In this document: in pieces, positions 33,134-42,241 of the stretch
How positions within the stretch are numbered: position 1 is the first letter of the stretch
Layout: every line of letters begins with the position of its first letter
NCBI GenBank assembly: GCA_030602565.1
Contig: JAUVZL010000016.1
Location: forward strand, 1-45,037
Direction: 5' to 3'
Source: Candidatus Stahliibacteriota bacterium
GTDB lineage: Bacteria > Hydrothermota > Tepidihabitantia > SM23-42
DNA: 45,037 nucleotides
Translations under genes and position numbers: made by a program
Notes under the pieces: model-generated
What the model was told of the DNA's origin: nothing
Databases searched by the model: none
What the model saw: the letters and a program-made list of their open reading frames with translations, nothing else

Positions 33134-36100
33134 CTATAACTCCAGCAGCTTTACGTATTCAGGTCTACTGATATATGCTTGACGTCGTGTTTCTTTCAGT
33201 TTAAGTTTGATATCATCGTGTATGAGCAATGCCTTCCTGGCATAATGTCTGGCTTTCTCAAAATCCTCTTCAGCAAGATGCAGCTCAGTCATTCGAAAAA
33301 GAGCAGCGGCAATCAAGGGCGGCAGCTTTATCTCCTCAGCGATATCCAGGGCGTCTCGAGCATATTCATCGGCTTGCTCCCTCTCTAGCGAAGAGAGTAA
33401 TCTACAACACTGACATTCAATATCCCGACGACTCAGTTTCTGTGCCGCCTTGAGAGCAATCATCGCAAAATCAATTGCCTTTTGGTGGTTCGACTTATAG
33501 GAGTTAATCATCGCCTTTCTCAAGTTTATTTCAGCAAGCAACTCATCTCTTATGAAAAATGAAAATTTTGCATCAGCGAGTTGGGTGTACTCATCTACTT
33601 TTTGAGAATCGCCATTAATTGAGTAAATGATTGCAAGGTCTAATGCTGATTTTACATATGTTTCAACATTATCAATACTGTCAGCGATTTCAAAACACTC
33701 TAATAGAGCTTCTTGAGATTGGGTAAGAGCCCAAATTTCAAGCATGGTTTCCGCGATTTGGTATTTATACTGCAATTGCCAGCGTATATCCTCGTTCGGG
33801 ATCAAATCACTCAAGCCATAATCAAGATATTCCAGTGTCTGTTCATAATTACCTAAATTATTGTGAAGCTTCGCCATATTGAGCAGACACAATATCTCAC
33901 CCTTTTTTATTTTATGCTCCTGGGCTGTTTTCCAACTCATATTATAATTGAGAAGGCTCCTCTCATATTCATTCCTTGTTTGATAAAGAAGACCCAAATC
34001 CGAATACAGAACAGCAAGGATTTCAACCATCTCTCCACCACATTTATCAGTCGCACTAAGGAACAATTCTTCGGCTTCACTGAATCTATTTATAAGGAAA
34101 AGCGAGTAACCATAGCGTTCCAGAAAACCAACCTCACTTTCGACGTTTTTGTCAAAACGTGCGCTCTTTAGTCCTTGCTCAGCAATTTTCTCCATTTTTT
34201 TGATATCGCCGGTAATCTCGTAAAGGTCGGTCATATTAAGAAAAACCGAACGCATCAAACTATTTGCTAAGGTTGCCGTATCCTTGTCAATTCCGAGCAC
34301 CCTATTGTAGAACTCCAGTGCCTGTCCAACCGCGTATAGGTTCTTTGCTTTGTCGCCCGCCAATGCAAAATAAGTGGCTGCCTTTCCATGATCTTCACAG
34401 GATAAATAATGGTGGGCAATATCCTCATAAAAGGTCGAGAGTTGATTACTATAGAATTCTTCAAACAATGTAGCCACGAGTTTATGTATTTCCCGTCTTT
34501 TTCGCACTGGCAACATAGTATAAGCAGCATCTTTAAGAAGGTTATGACGGAATACGTAAATTGGATCCTGGCCATTCTTGGAAATAATAATATAACCCTC
34601 TTCAATAAGGTAGTCCAGTTGTTCTCGTAAACCTTCGTATTTTAAAAGACCGTGGAGAATACGATAGCTAAAACTATAACCGACTACTGATGCATAGTCA
34701 ATTATTAAACGATATCTTGCGGGCAGTGAATCAATCGTTGACATCACGACACCGTACAAATCATCGAGAAAGGAAAGGCGCTGATCCTTCTCTAATACCC
34801 ACCGGCCAGCTACTTTCTTAATGACTTCTGTGCGGCGCGTATTTCGTACAGCTTCAATGGTAAAAAGCGGGTTCCCACCAGCCGACTTATACATAAACTG
34901 CACTAAATTCTTCTCCACATCATCAAGGATATGAGTAACCAGATCCTTTACTTCATGAAAAGCCAACGGCGTTAGATTAATTTCTTCAATCGGGGTATCA
35001 ATGTTCGTAAGGAATTCCTTCGATACATTAACCAGGAGGAACATAACAGGTTCATCTCTTAATTCAGAAGTAAGATAGGCCATTAAATACTTCGACATCT
35101 CATCCGCCTTATTGAATTCTTCGAAGATAATAACCAATGGATAAACCCGGCCTTCGAAGCGAATAAGGTTTTTCACCGAGTTGTATATCTCCTCATTTAT
35201 GGAAAGCATCTCATCCTGTTTGATGCGGTGCATATCAGTGAGGAATAGATGCTGCAACCCTTTGGCAACTAACGGCGATAAGTGTCTCCGGGCAATACTT
35301 TCATCAATCTTCTTGGCTATTGCGACACTACTATCATATTCAGTTATCTCAAAATAACGAGCCAGCAGAAATTTAAAAGGAAAATAAGGCGATGGTACTT
35401 CAACTGAACAGTGAGTTTCAAAATACTTGAAGACTCCATCCTCACTGAGGAACTTCTCGAATTCCTCTTTTAGACGACTCTTGCCAATACCCATCTGACC
35501 AGTAATTATACACAACCCGGCTTTGTTTTCTTTAATAGACTGAGCGATTTCGAGCAACTTGTTTAATTCCCGCTGCCGACCGCAAAATGGGATTTTCTTA
35601 GTCACGCCTACTCGTTCTGGTTTTTTCAGATTTCTAACAAGATAGATATTGACTTTGGCTGCCTTGCCTTTGATACTACGCTCCCCGATGTGTTCCGTAT
35701 CAACATGCTCCTCGACTCGACTAAAGGTATTTTCACTCATTAACATCTCATTGGGCGGACACATCTCAGCAATACGAGATGCTGTATTAATTGTATCGCC
35801 GATTACTGTAAGGAACGCGGATTCCTCAAGAATATAGCCAAAAAAGGCACGGCCGGTGTTCATCCCTATTGTGAGTTCAATATCTTTGCATAAATCGACT
35901 TCTTTTTTGTATTCTAACCACCGATTCTTAATTTCCCACGCACAATTGAGACTCCGTACCGGATCATCTTGGTGCGCTTTAGGCGCACCAAAAATCCCTA
36001 ATATCCGGTTATCTGGAACAATCCGATTGGATGTCCCTTGGAAACGCATTATGATATCTTCAACATCGGTCATGCACTTTCTTAAGGTAATCATTATATC

Positions 36101-36307
36101 CTGGTCATCCTTTTTATCGATTATGTTCTCCAAACCGATGAAGCTGACAAAAAAAACTGAAAGGATGCGCAATTCACCGCCCCAGAATTTCAGGCGGTCA
36201 GAGGCGGTTGATTGCTTATCATCAATGGATATGCGCGCGCCGCATGTTGGGCAATACAATGCTTGCTCAGCGCTGTATTTATGGTGGCATAATGAACACT
36301 CTTTCAT
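33134..36307 (-). CDS. Zinc ribbon/cyclase/AAA ATPase/TPR signalling protein (C2-like half)
   Basis: The 1057-residue protein has a zinc ribbon (C4, C7, C19, C22), a class III cyclase domain (about 45-225), an AAA-type ATPase (Walker A GQMGIGKS at 270-277) and TPR-like repeats to the end. In the cyclase domain the first metal aspartate is serine (S55 in VFFVSFIGLE), but the second (D99), T167, N174 and R178 (IGDTINTASRI) are kept. The ATPase-TPR part resembles STAND-type sensors. It is probably the sensory partner of the next gene in the operon. Confidence 0.85.
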   Translation of the reverse strand: MKECSLCHHKYSAEQALYCPTCGARISIDDKQSTASDRLKFWGGELRILSVFFVSFIGLENIIDKKDDQDIMITLRKCMTDVEDIIMRFQGTSNRIVPDNRILGIFGAPKAHQDDPVRSLNCAWEIKNRWLEYKKEVDLCKDIELTIGMNTGRAFFGYILEESAFLTVIGDTINTASRIAEMCPPNEMLMSENTFSRVEEHVDTEHIGERSIKGKAAKVNIYLVRNLKKPERVGVTKKIPFCGRQRELNKLLEIAQSIKENKAGLCIITGQMGIGKSRLKEEFEKFLSEDGVFKYFETHCSVEVPSPYFPFKFLLARYFEITEYDSSVAIAKKIDESIARRHLSPLVAKGLQHLFLTDMHRIKQDEMLSINEEIYNSVKNLIRFEGRVYPLVIIFEEFNKADEMSKYLMAYLTSELRDEPVMFLLVNVSKEFLTNIDTPIEEINLTPLAFHEVKDLVTHILDDVEKNLVQFMYKSAGGNPLFTIEAVRNTRRTEVIKKVAGRWVLEKDQRLSFLDDLYGVVMSTIDSLPARYRLIIDYASVVGYSFSYRILHGLLKYEGLREQLDYLIEEGYIIISKNGQDPIYVFRHNLLKDAAYTMLPVRKRREIHKLVATLFEEFYSNQLSTFYEDIAHHYLSCEDHGKAATYFALAGDKAKNLYAVGQALEFYNRVLGIDKDTATLANSLMRSVFLNMTDLYEITGDIKKMEKIAEQGLKSARFDKNVESEVGFLERYGYSLFLINRFSEAEELFLSATDKCGGEMVEILAVLYSDLGLLYQTRNEYERSLLNYNMSWKTAQEHKIKKGEILCLLNMAKLHNNLGNYEQTLEYLDYGLSDLIPNEDIRWQLQYKYQIAETMLEIWALTQSQEALLECFEIADSIDNVETYVKSALDLAIIYSINGDSQKVDEYTQLADAKFSFFIRDELLAEINLRKAMINSYKSNHQKAIDFAMIALKAAQKLSRRDIECQCCRLLSSLEREQADEYARDALDIAEEIKLPPLIAAALFRMTELHLAEEDFEKARHYARKALLIHDDIKLKLKETRRQAYISRPEYVKLLEL

Positions 36308-36380
36308 ATAAAACCCTTAATGAATGACTCCCCCCATTTTTTCCCATAAGTGAACCTTGTAGCCAAAATTCATACACTGA

Positions 36381-36408
36381 ATTATAAATAGATTAATGAA
36401 TTTGTCAA
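36381..36408 (-). promoter_or_regulatory. Promoter TTGACA-16-TATAAT for the cyclase operon
   Basis: On the minus strand TTGACA (36408-36403) and TATAAT (36386-36381) give an untranslated leader of about 67 bases before the ATG at 36307. That is unusually long for this window and leaves room for regulation. It lies 32 bases from the divergent rlmN promoter. Confidence 0.75.
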
Positions 36409-36440
36409 GACTTAAGCCTTCCTAAGCCAAATAACAGTGG

Positions 36441-36469
36441 TTGACTGAAGAGTTCAATTCGAATATAAT
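36441..36469 (+). promoter_or_regulatory. Promoter TTGACT-17-TATAAT for rlmN
   Basis: TTGACT (36441-36446) and TATAAT (36464-36469) precede the ATG at 36476 by six bases. There is no ribosome site, so the message should be leaderless. Confidence 0.8.
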
Positions 36470-36475
36470 TATATT

Positions 36476-37495
36476 ATGAGAGTCAATCTGAGGGCATATT
36501 CACTTGAGCGAATTAAATGCGCTATGGCAGCACGCAATATCGAACCATACCGTGCTGCCCAAATATTCCAGTGGATCTGGCAAAAGAACGCACAAGATTT
36601 CTCGGTAATGACCAACATCTCAAAAACACTAAGGCACGCACTCGCTGAAGAATTCGACATTAGAGGATTAGTTATAGAAAAGATAGCGGGAACAAAAGAT
36701 GGTGTTCAGAAGTTTTTGTTCAGAACTGAAGATAATCTAAACATCGAAACGGTATCCATCCCCGAGCAAAAAAGATGGACAATCTGTATTTCAACTCAGG
36801 TTGGCTGTCCATTAAATTGCAAGTTCTGCGCTACTGGATTGATGGACTTCAAACGAAATCTTGGGGCACATGAGATCGTTGATCAAATCCGCCTTGTCCA
36901 ACAAAGTATCGGTAGTAAAATAACCAATATTGTCTTTATGGGTATGGGTGAGCCCTTATTAAATCTCAAACAAGTCATCGAGGCACTTGATATCATTAGT
37001 TCGCCGATTGGGCTCAGCATTAGTCAACGACATACGACAATCTCAACCGTAGGGATTATTAAAGGTATCAGAGAGCTCCTTAGATCAACGCTTAAAGCCA
37101 AGTTGGCAATATCATTAAATTTTGCCGATGATCAGCTACGCCAAAAGATGATGCCTGTAGCAAAACGTAATTCCCTCAAAGAACTCATGAGCGTTGCACG
37201 CGAGTATTCAACAAAGAAATCTATGGTTACCTTTGAATATGTTTTGATCGACCGTATCAATGATCATTTGGAGGATGCCGAACGTCTATTAAAGCTGGTT
37301 AATGGGATACCGTCAAAAATAAACCTTATTACCTACAACCCCTATCCGCGGCTACCCTATAAAAAGCCTTCTCCAACTAAGGTCAAGCGATTTCATGATT
37401 TTCTATTAAAGTCAACTCATAGTATCACGCTTCGAAAATCGCGCGGTAATAGAATACGTGCTGGCTGCGGTCAGCTCGCCGCATCAAATGCTTGA
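36476..37495 (+). CDS. rlmN: Dual-specificity RNA methyltransferase RlmN
   Basis: The 339-residue radical-SAM enzyme has the cluster motif GCPLNCKFCATG. It also carries the second catalytic cysteine near the C-terminus, in GNRIRAGCGQL. It methylates C2 of A2503 in 23S rRNA and of A37 in some tRNAs. MGMGEPLLNL and ISLNFADDQLR are further RlmN motifs. The length is normal. It is a single gene, with a glycan cassette of different base composition beginning about 70 bases downstream. Confidence 0.96.
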   Translation: MRVNLRAYSLERIKCAMAARNIEPYRAAQIFQWIWQKNAQDFSVMTNISKTLRHALAEEFDIRGLVIEKIAGTKDGVQKFLFRTEDNLNIETVSIPEQKRWTICISTQVGCPLNCKFCATGLMDFKRNLGAHEIVDQIRLVQQSIGSKITNIVFMGMGEPLLNLKQVIEALDIISSPIGLSISQRHTTISTVGIIKGIRELLRSTLKAKLAISLNFADDQLRQKMMPVAKRNSLKELMSVAREYSTKKSMVTFEYVLIDRINDHLEDAERLLKLVNGIPSKINLITYNPYPRLPYKKPSPTKVKRFHDFLLKSTHSITLRKSRGNRIRAGCGQLAASNA

Positions 37496-37566
37496 TGTAA
37501 AGAAAAAATTGGGTATAATTACCAAGGAATATTAATGGATTGAGTATGCTGGATTAACCTGGTTAG

Positions 37567-37710
37567 AGAATTACCTGTTTTTATAATGATGAATGGGAAA
37601 AAAATGGTATATCAGTATTAAAAGTAAAGGATGCAATAAATGGAAATTTTATTCTTTTGATGAGTGATCATATTTTTAATGAAGATAGGGAACATGCGAC
37701 GGATAGTTGA
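37567..37710 (+). pseudogene. Nucleotidyltransferase fragment (sugar/inositol-phosphate type)
   Basis: A 47-codon stretch without its own start reads ITCFYNDEWEKNGISVLKVKDAINGNFILLMSDHIF. This corresponds to the middle of MobA-like/sugar-phosphate nucleotidyltransferases, where the LLMSDHIF strand carries the metal-binding aspartate. The N-terminal signature and the C-terminal half are missing, and stops bracket the piece. It is likely the remnant of the original first gene of the glycan cassette that follows 12 bases later. Confidence 0.55.
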
Positions 37711-37722
37711 TCTGGCAAGGGT

Positions 37723-38844
37723 ATGAGCTTAGCCTATGTTTCAACATATTTACCACAACACTGTGGTATTGCGACATATACTGACTATCTTGTTCACGGA
37801 ATAAGAACAGTAGAGCCCAAATTAGGCGTTACAATAATTGCAGAAAAGGGAGCATCTTCAGTAGATGAAGGAAATTTCAAGGTAATTCCATGCTGGAGCC
37901 GGGATGAAGATTATACAGAGGCAATCTTTGCCCAAACCAGGAATTTTGATACGGTCCATATTCAGCATGAATATAGCATTTATAAGTTTGACAATCGCCT
38001 ACCGAATTTACTTGAAAAACTGAAGACAAAGGTAAAACTTGTAATAACAATACACTGTATACGATCAGCCCAATTTTCTGAGCGAGGCCCGGTAGATGAA
38101 AAGTATGCACAAAGAATTGCCCAACTCGCTGATACTGTAATTGTTCATCTTGAGTCTCAAAAGGCAATTCTTGAACGACTTGGTATATCAAGCAAAAAGA
38201 TTAATATCATTCCCCATGGTTCAGAGCTCAGTAATAAAAATAGGCAAAGATCGAGAAAAAGGCTTGAATTACCTCAGGATGGAAGAATCATTTTGAGTTT
38301 TGGTTTTGTTAAACCGCATAAATGTCTCCATATAATGCTTGAGGCACTCAAAGAAATAATTGAAAATAATATCAATGCCTATCTTTTTATAGCAGGTGGA
38401 CTTGCACCTACAGCAGGTAAAAAACAAAAGGAATATCTGGAGTTTATGAAGAAAAAAATAAGGGAACTCCATCTCCAGTCTCGGGTAATATTTCCCAATA
38501 AATTCTTCCCGAATGAAGATGTCGCGTACATTTTAGGTGCGTCGGATTTGGTGCTTTTTCCGTATTATGAAGAGGACCGCTCAGCATCCGGCTCATTCCA
38601 TCTTTCAATTGGTGCAAAAAAGCCGATAATTGCCTCAAGAATTCCAAAGTTTGAAGAGTTGAAGAATATCTCTGATGAACTATTGATCCTGCCATATAAT
38701 TCTTCAGGGATTGCAAAGATTGCCCTTAGACTCTTTCAAGACCAAGAGTTTGAGAATTATGTCCTTAAACAGACTGAAGAATATAGCAACAAAACTTCCT
38801 GGCCATCGGTAGCAAAAATGCATCTGAAACTTTATAAAAAATGA
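37723..38844 (+). CDS. GT4-like glycosyltransferase
   Basis: The 373-residue GT-B protein begins with LAYVSTYLPQHCGIATYTDYL, the glycine-rich N-terminal loop typical of GT4 enzymes. It contains INIIPHGSE, IILSFGFVKPHKCL, and ASDLVLFPYYEEDRSASGSFHLSIGAKKPIIAS at the nucleotide-sugar site. It probably transfers a hexose from a nucleotide sugar during polysaccharide or glycolipid assembly. The stop overlaps the next start (ATGA). Confidence 0.82.
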   Translation: MSLAYVSTYLPQHCGIATYTDYLVHGIRTVEPKLGVTIIAEKGASSVDEGNFKVIPCWSRDEDYTEAIFAQTRNFDTVHIQHEYSIYKFDNRLPNLLEKLKTKVKLVITIHCIRSAQFSERGPVDEKYAQRIAQLADTVIVHLESQKAILERLGISSKKINIIPHGSELSNKNRQRSRKRLELPQDGRIILSFGFVKPHKCLHIMLEALKEIIENNINAYLFIAGGLAPTAGKKQKEYLEFMKKKIRELHLQSRVIFPNKFFPNEDVAYILGASDLVLFPYYEEDRSASGSFHLSIGAKKPIIASRIPKFEELKNISDELLILPYNSSGIAKIALRLFQDQEFENYVLKQTEEYSNKTSWPSVAKMHLKLYKK

Positions 38845-39899
38845 ATATTGCAATATTATCAAGATGGAATTCTGCCTGCGGCGTATCATTGCACTCAGAA
38901 TTTATCGGTAGAGAATTTGTAAAAAAAGGGCATGAATTAACTATCTTTGCACCCGAGAATGTCAGACCAATAGATAAGGACGAGGACTATGTAATTAGAT
39001 GCTGTAGTGATGAGGGGGATCATAGTAAAACATTCTTTCACGCCAAACCCTTTTTAGAAAATGATTATGAAATTATGGTAATTCAGCGTTTAGAATGGAT
39101 ACCATTAGAACCTTTAAAAAGGATCTTTTCAGCAATCAGGAAGAAGGCAAAGATAATCTATGTGGTCCATGAAAGAAAATTGCCTTTAAATCCCCTATTC
39201 TATGATTTTACCTTTGATACAGTGATATGTTTTGATGAACGTTATAAAAAACAGTGGGCAAAAAAACATAAAGATATTTATATAATCCCTTATCCGGTTG
39301 GTTATCTACAAAAGGGCGACAAAATAACTGCAAGAAGAGAATTGGGTATGCCCGAGGATAAAAAGATAATCTTCAGTTATGGCTGGGCACCAGAATTGCA
39401 TATCTTCCCAATTTTACCATCATTGAAAAACATCTATGAAGAACACCCATTTTTATTTCTTGTCTTGGCTGACCCCAAATATACAAAAGCAGATCTAAAA
39501 ATATTTAAAGAATATCAATTCGTAGAATTGAGATATGAACTCGCCTCAACAGAAAGAATTTACAAATATCTTAATGCCTCAGACATCTATCTTATTCATA
39601 AAGAAAAAAGTGAGGTACGACAAGGTGAAGCAGTTGTCCCGAGTGCAATTCTGATGTGTCTTGGTGCACCAACACCAGTTTTAACATCAGATACAGAATT
39701 TGTCTGGTTTTTGGATAAAGAAGTTATTAGATACTCAAATGAAGATGAATTTAAGAATTTTATCGCCAAAATTTTTAATAAAAATAAGATTGTGGGTGAA
39801 ACTATAAAGGCTGCAGAAAATTATGCAACAAGCAATTCTCCCAGTACAATTGCTGATGAATTTATTAAATTATTTAATCAATTATTAAAATATGGTTAG
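38841..39899 (+). CDS. Second GT-B glycosyltransferase
   Basis: The 352-residue protein has a GT4-type start (MNIAILSRWNSACGVSLHSEFIG) and a C-terminal nucleotide-sugar half (KKIIFSYGWAPE, LNASDIYLIH, VVPSAILMCLGAPTPVLTS). The acidic donor-binding motif is poorly conserved, so it may use an unusual donor or have a structural role beside the first enzyme. It overlaps the previous gene by four bases and the next by eight. Confidence 0.72.
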   Translation: MNIAILSRWNSACGVSLHSEFIGREFVKKGHELTIFAPENVRPIDKDEDYVIRCCSDEGDHSKTFFHAKPFLENDYEIMVIQRLEWIPLEPLKRIFSAIRKKAKIIYVVHERKLPLNPLFYDFTFDTVICFDERYKKQWAKKHKDIYIIPYPVGYLQKGDKITARRELGMPEDKKIIFSYGWAPELHIFPILPSLKNIYEEHPFLFLVLADPKYTKADLKIFKEYQFVELRYELASTERIYKYLNASDIYLIHKEKSEVRQGEAVVPSAILMCLGAPTPVLTSDTEFVWFLDKEVIRYSNEDEFKNFIAKIFNKNKIVGETIKAAENYATSNSPSTIADEFIKLFNQLLKYG

Positions 39900-41067
39900 G
39901 CAAACTCCGAATAAAAAAATTAATAAGTTAGGTGATGGCGATCTCATTAGAACCAAATCAAATAAGATAATCTTTAAACTATCCTGTTATAAAAATAATC
40001 CTGTGGTTAAACCAAAAGATATTGGTCTCACCTGGTATGAAAATAAGAAATTAAAAATTGGTGCAGTATTTAATCCTGGTGCAGAGATCTATAAGGACAA
40101 GATAATATTACTCCCTCGCTGTCATAAAGGTTACAAAAGAGGCATGTATTTTGATTCGAAATTAGGTATCAAAAGATACTACCTTGAAAACTACATATCT
40201 GAAATCTGGCCACTCGTAAGCGGTGATGGGGTAAAGTTCAAAAGGTTGAAAAATGCGGTTATTCGTGGTGATGGCACAGATCACACTGATTTTGCCTATG
40301 GTATAGAGGATACAAGAATTGTAAAATATAAACAACAATATCTTTTAATTGGCTGTGGCAAAATAAAACCGCCATTTAAGGGAGGGAATGCAGATAGAAT
40401 TGCGATATATTCGACAAAGGATTTTCTAAATATCAAATATCATGGGATGGTTGACTCTTTTGACAGCCGAAATATTGTTCCTTTTTTTGTTGATAAAAAA
40501 GTTTATCTTCTTTTGAGGTTTCACCCCAATATCCACCTAACCACCCTTGATGCCGGAATCGAACAATTATTAAATCCTGAAAAATACAAAAGATATTGGC
40601 AGAAATTGTATAGAGAGAAAAATAGAAGTTTACTCTTCTCATCTGGAGAATTCTCGCACGAAAAAGAGAAAATTGGTCCATCTACTCAGTTAATTAAAAC
40701 AAATAAAGGCCTGTTATCCCTATATCATGCAGTTGGCGAGATAGACATTAATATTACCCGTGAATATGGATTAAACAGAAAGATTAAGCGAGGTTATTCA
40801 ATTTGTGCTGCCCTTTTGGATTCAGAAAACCCGAAAAAAGTTATTGCCCGAACTCAGCATCCAATATATATACCGTCATTGCCCTATGAATTAAAGGGCA
40901 ATAAAAAGATTCCTGTTGATGTTCCCAATGTTATTTTTCCAGTCGGAGCAATTTCAATAAAAGATAAACTACTTATATATTGCGGTGCCGGCGACAAATA
41001 TATTACACTATTGAGCTGTAGTTTAAACAATTTGATTGATTATCTGATTAAATACTGCAAAACATGA
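39892..41067 (+). CDS. GH130-type mannoside phosphorylase/hydrolase
   Basis: The 391-residue five-bladed-propeller type protein carries GH130 signatures: VFNPGAEIYKDKIILLPR, GIEDTRIVKY (with the proposed catalytic aspartate), GPSTQLIKTNKGLLSLYHAV and VPNVIFPVGAI. Family members mostly phosphorolyse beta-mannosides, running in either direction depending on conditions. Placed behind two glycosyltransferases, it may trim or build a mannose-containing oligosaccharide. The exact linkage cannot be inferred. Confidence 0.8.
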   Translation: MVRQTPNKKINKLGDGDLIRTKSNKIIFKLSCYKNNPVVKPKDIGLTWYENKKLKIGAVFNPGAEIYKDKIILLPRCHKGYKRGMYFDSKLGIKRYYLENYISEIWPLVSGDGVKFKRLKNAVIRGDGTDHTDFAYGIEDTRIVKYKQQYLLIGCGKIKPPFKGGNADRIAIYSTKDFLNIKYHGMVDSFDSRNIVPFFVDKKVYLLLRFHPNIHLTTLDAGIEQLLNPEKYKRYWQKLYREKNRSLLFSSGEFSHEKEKIGPSTQLIKTNKGLLSLYHAVGEIDINITREYGLNRKIKRGYSICAALLDSENPKKVIARTQHPIYIPSLPYELKGNKKIPVDVPNVIFPVGAISIKDKLLIYCGAGDKYITLLSCSLNNLIDYLIKYCKT

Positions 41068-41345
41068 AGAAGATTGTAAGGGCACACCTCTATATTTCAG
41101 GAATTGTTCAAGGTGTATTTTTCAGGGCACATACCCAGGATGTTGCGAGAAGTTTGGATTTAACAGGTTGGGTAAGAAATCTGCATGATGCAAGGGTTGA
41201 GGTTGTTACCGAAGGGCCAAAAGATAAACTGGAAAAACTTATCCAATGGTGCCATAAAGGTCCCCCTGGTGCTTCAGTTACCAATGTAGAAATTAAATGG
41301 GGCAATGCTATAGGTGAGTTTAGAGATTTTGAAACCAGGTATTAG
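41064..41345 (+). CDS. acyP: Acylphosphatase
   Basis: The 93-residue protein has both catalytic residues: R21 in GIVQGVFFRAHTQ and N39 in LTGWVRNLHD. It hydrolyses carboxyl-phosphate bonds of small acyl phosphates. The four-base overlap with the GH130 gene indicates co-translation, though no metabolic link is obvious. Confidence 0.95.
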   Translation: MKKIVRAHLYISGIVQGVFFRAHTQDVARSLDLTGWVRNLHDARVEVVTEGPKDKLEKLIQWCHKGPPGASVTNVEIKWGNAIGEFRDFETRY

Positions 41346-41798
41346 ATCCTGGGAGCCAAAAACAGTCAGGGATTCGGTATGATTGAACAATGGAACCGTC
41401 CATCTTCTTCCTTCTCTTGATGCCTGTCTACCTCAGGAGGAGAGGGAAATGCCTGCCCTGTCTTTGGAGTGCAATGTGTCCTCACATTGCAATAAAAAGA
41501 AAATGTAGTCGCCCAATTCATTGGGCTTAAAAAAGGTTTTTGGAGTGCAATGTGTCCTCACATTGCAATAAAAAGAAGATGTAGTTGCCCAATTCATTGG
41601 GCTTGAAAAAGGGTGTTATGGAGTGCGACGAGTCTCTCGTTGCGAGAATCGTCGCAAAGAAAGGAGTCTAAATGTCAAAGATAGGTCGAGAGAACACCAG
41701 CTGAACTATCAAAAGAAATAGGCGTTTCCTTAACTACCATCTCTGAAGTCCTGCATGATTTACGCTGAGAATCACGAGATTTTGATCTCACAAAGAGT
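41346..41798. repeat. Tandem hairpin repeats and HTH remnant upstream of the RES module
   Basis: No intact gene is present. Two near-identical units of 76 bp start at 41465 and 41541, and a diverged third unit starts at 41619. Each full unit holds two hairpins, gcaatgtgtcctcacattgc and gcccaattcattgggc, with tggagtg and tgtagt flanks. The 41685-41768 stretch is a helix-turn-helix remnant. Confidence 0.8.
41685..41768 (+). pseudogene. Helix-turn-helix fragment
   Basis: An open stretch with no start codon reads TPAELSKEIGVSLTTISEVL, a clear DNA-recognition helix-turn-helix, then stops after HDLR. The N-terminal part of the regulator is missing. It is probably what is left of a MarR- or ArsR-like gene. 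No function is expected. Confidence 0.5.
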
Positions 41799-41827
41799 AT
41801 TGACAATTGTCAATACTTTATTATAAT
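41799..41827 (+). promoter_or_regulatory. Promoter with perfect palindromic operator for the RES module
   Basis: TTGACA (41800-41805) and TATAAT (41822-41827) are 16 bases apart. The -35 box lies inside the perfect palindrome attgacaattgtcaat (41799-41814). This is a natural operator for autoregulation by the Xre-type antitoxin encoded immediately downstream. Confidence 0.8.
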
Positions 41828-41848
41828 GATAGTAGGAGGTATTATACA

Positions 41849-42241
41849 ATGATCAAATTGATGCAAGCTCTACCAGCAGAGGGACAAAATAAGCTATCTG
41901 CCAAGGATGTCAAAGCCTTTATTCATGAACTTATTAAGGCTACCGGAGTTCCTGAAAGAATTCTGGCTCAATCCGTAGCTATGGCCGAATCACAATTGAG
42001 TCGAATGGCATCAAAAAAGACAGGTTCGTTAAGAGTACAAACAATTCATCCACTAAGACGTATCGCTATTCTTGTTGAAGAAGCCCGCAAAGTGCTAACG
42101 ATTAATGGTGTTAAACGATGGATTAATACACCAAATCCTTATCTTAACGATGTACCTCCAATCCTTTGTTTGAGGTCTGATAAGGAATTAGAAAAGGTTT
42201 TGTCCATTTTAGCCTCAATTCGTTACGGGTTTCCTGCTTGA
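41849..42241 (+). CDS. Xre/MbcA/ParS-type antitoxin of a RES toxin
   Basis: The 130-residue protein has an N-terminal Xre-like helix-turn-helix (ATGVPERILAQSVAMAESQLSRM) and the C-terminal toxin-binding domain (KRWINTPNPYLNDVPPILCL, LASIRYG) of the MbcA/ParS group. I chose the ATG at 41849 because aggaggt lies eight bases before it. The upstream in-frame ATG at 41807 sits inside the promoter. It should both neutralise the RES toxin and repress its own promoter. Confidence 0.88.
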   Translation: MIKLMQALPAEGQNKLSAKDVKAFIHELIKATGVPERILAQSVAMAESQLSRMASKKTGSLRVQTIHPLRRIAILVEEARKVLTINGVKRWINTPNPYLNDVPPILCLRSDKELEKVLSILASIRYGFPA

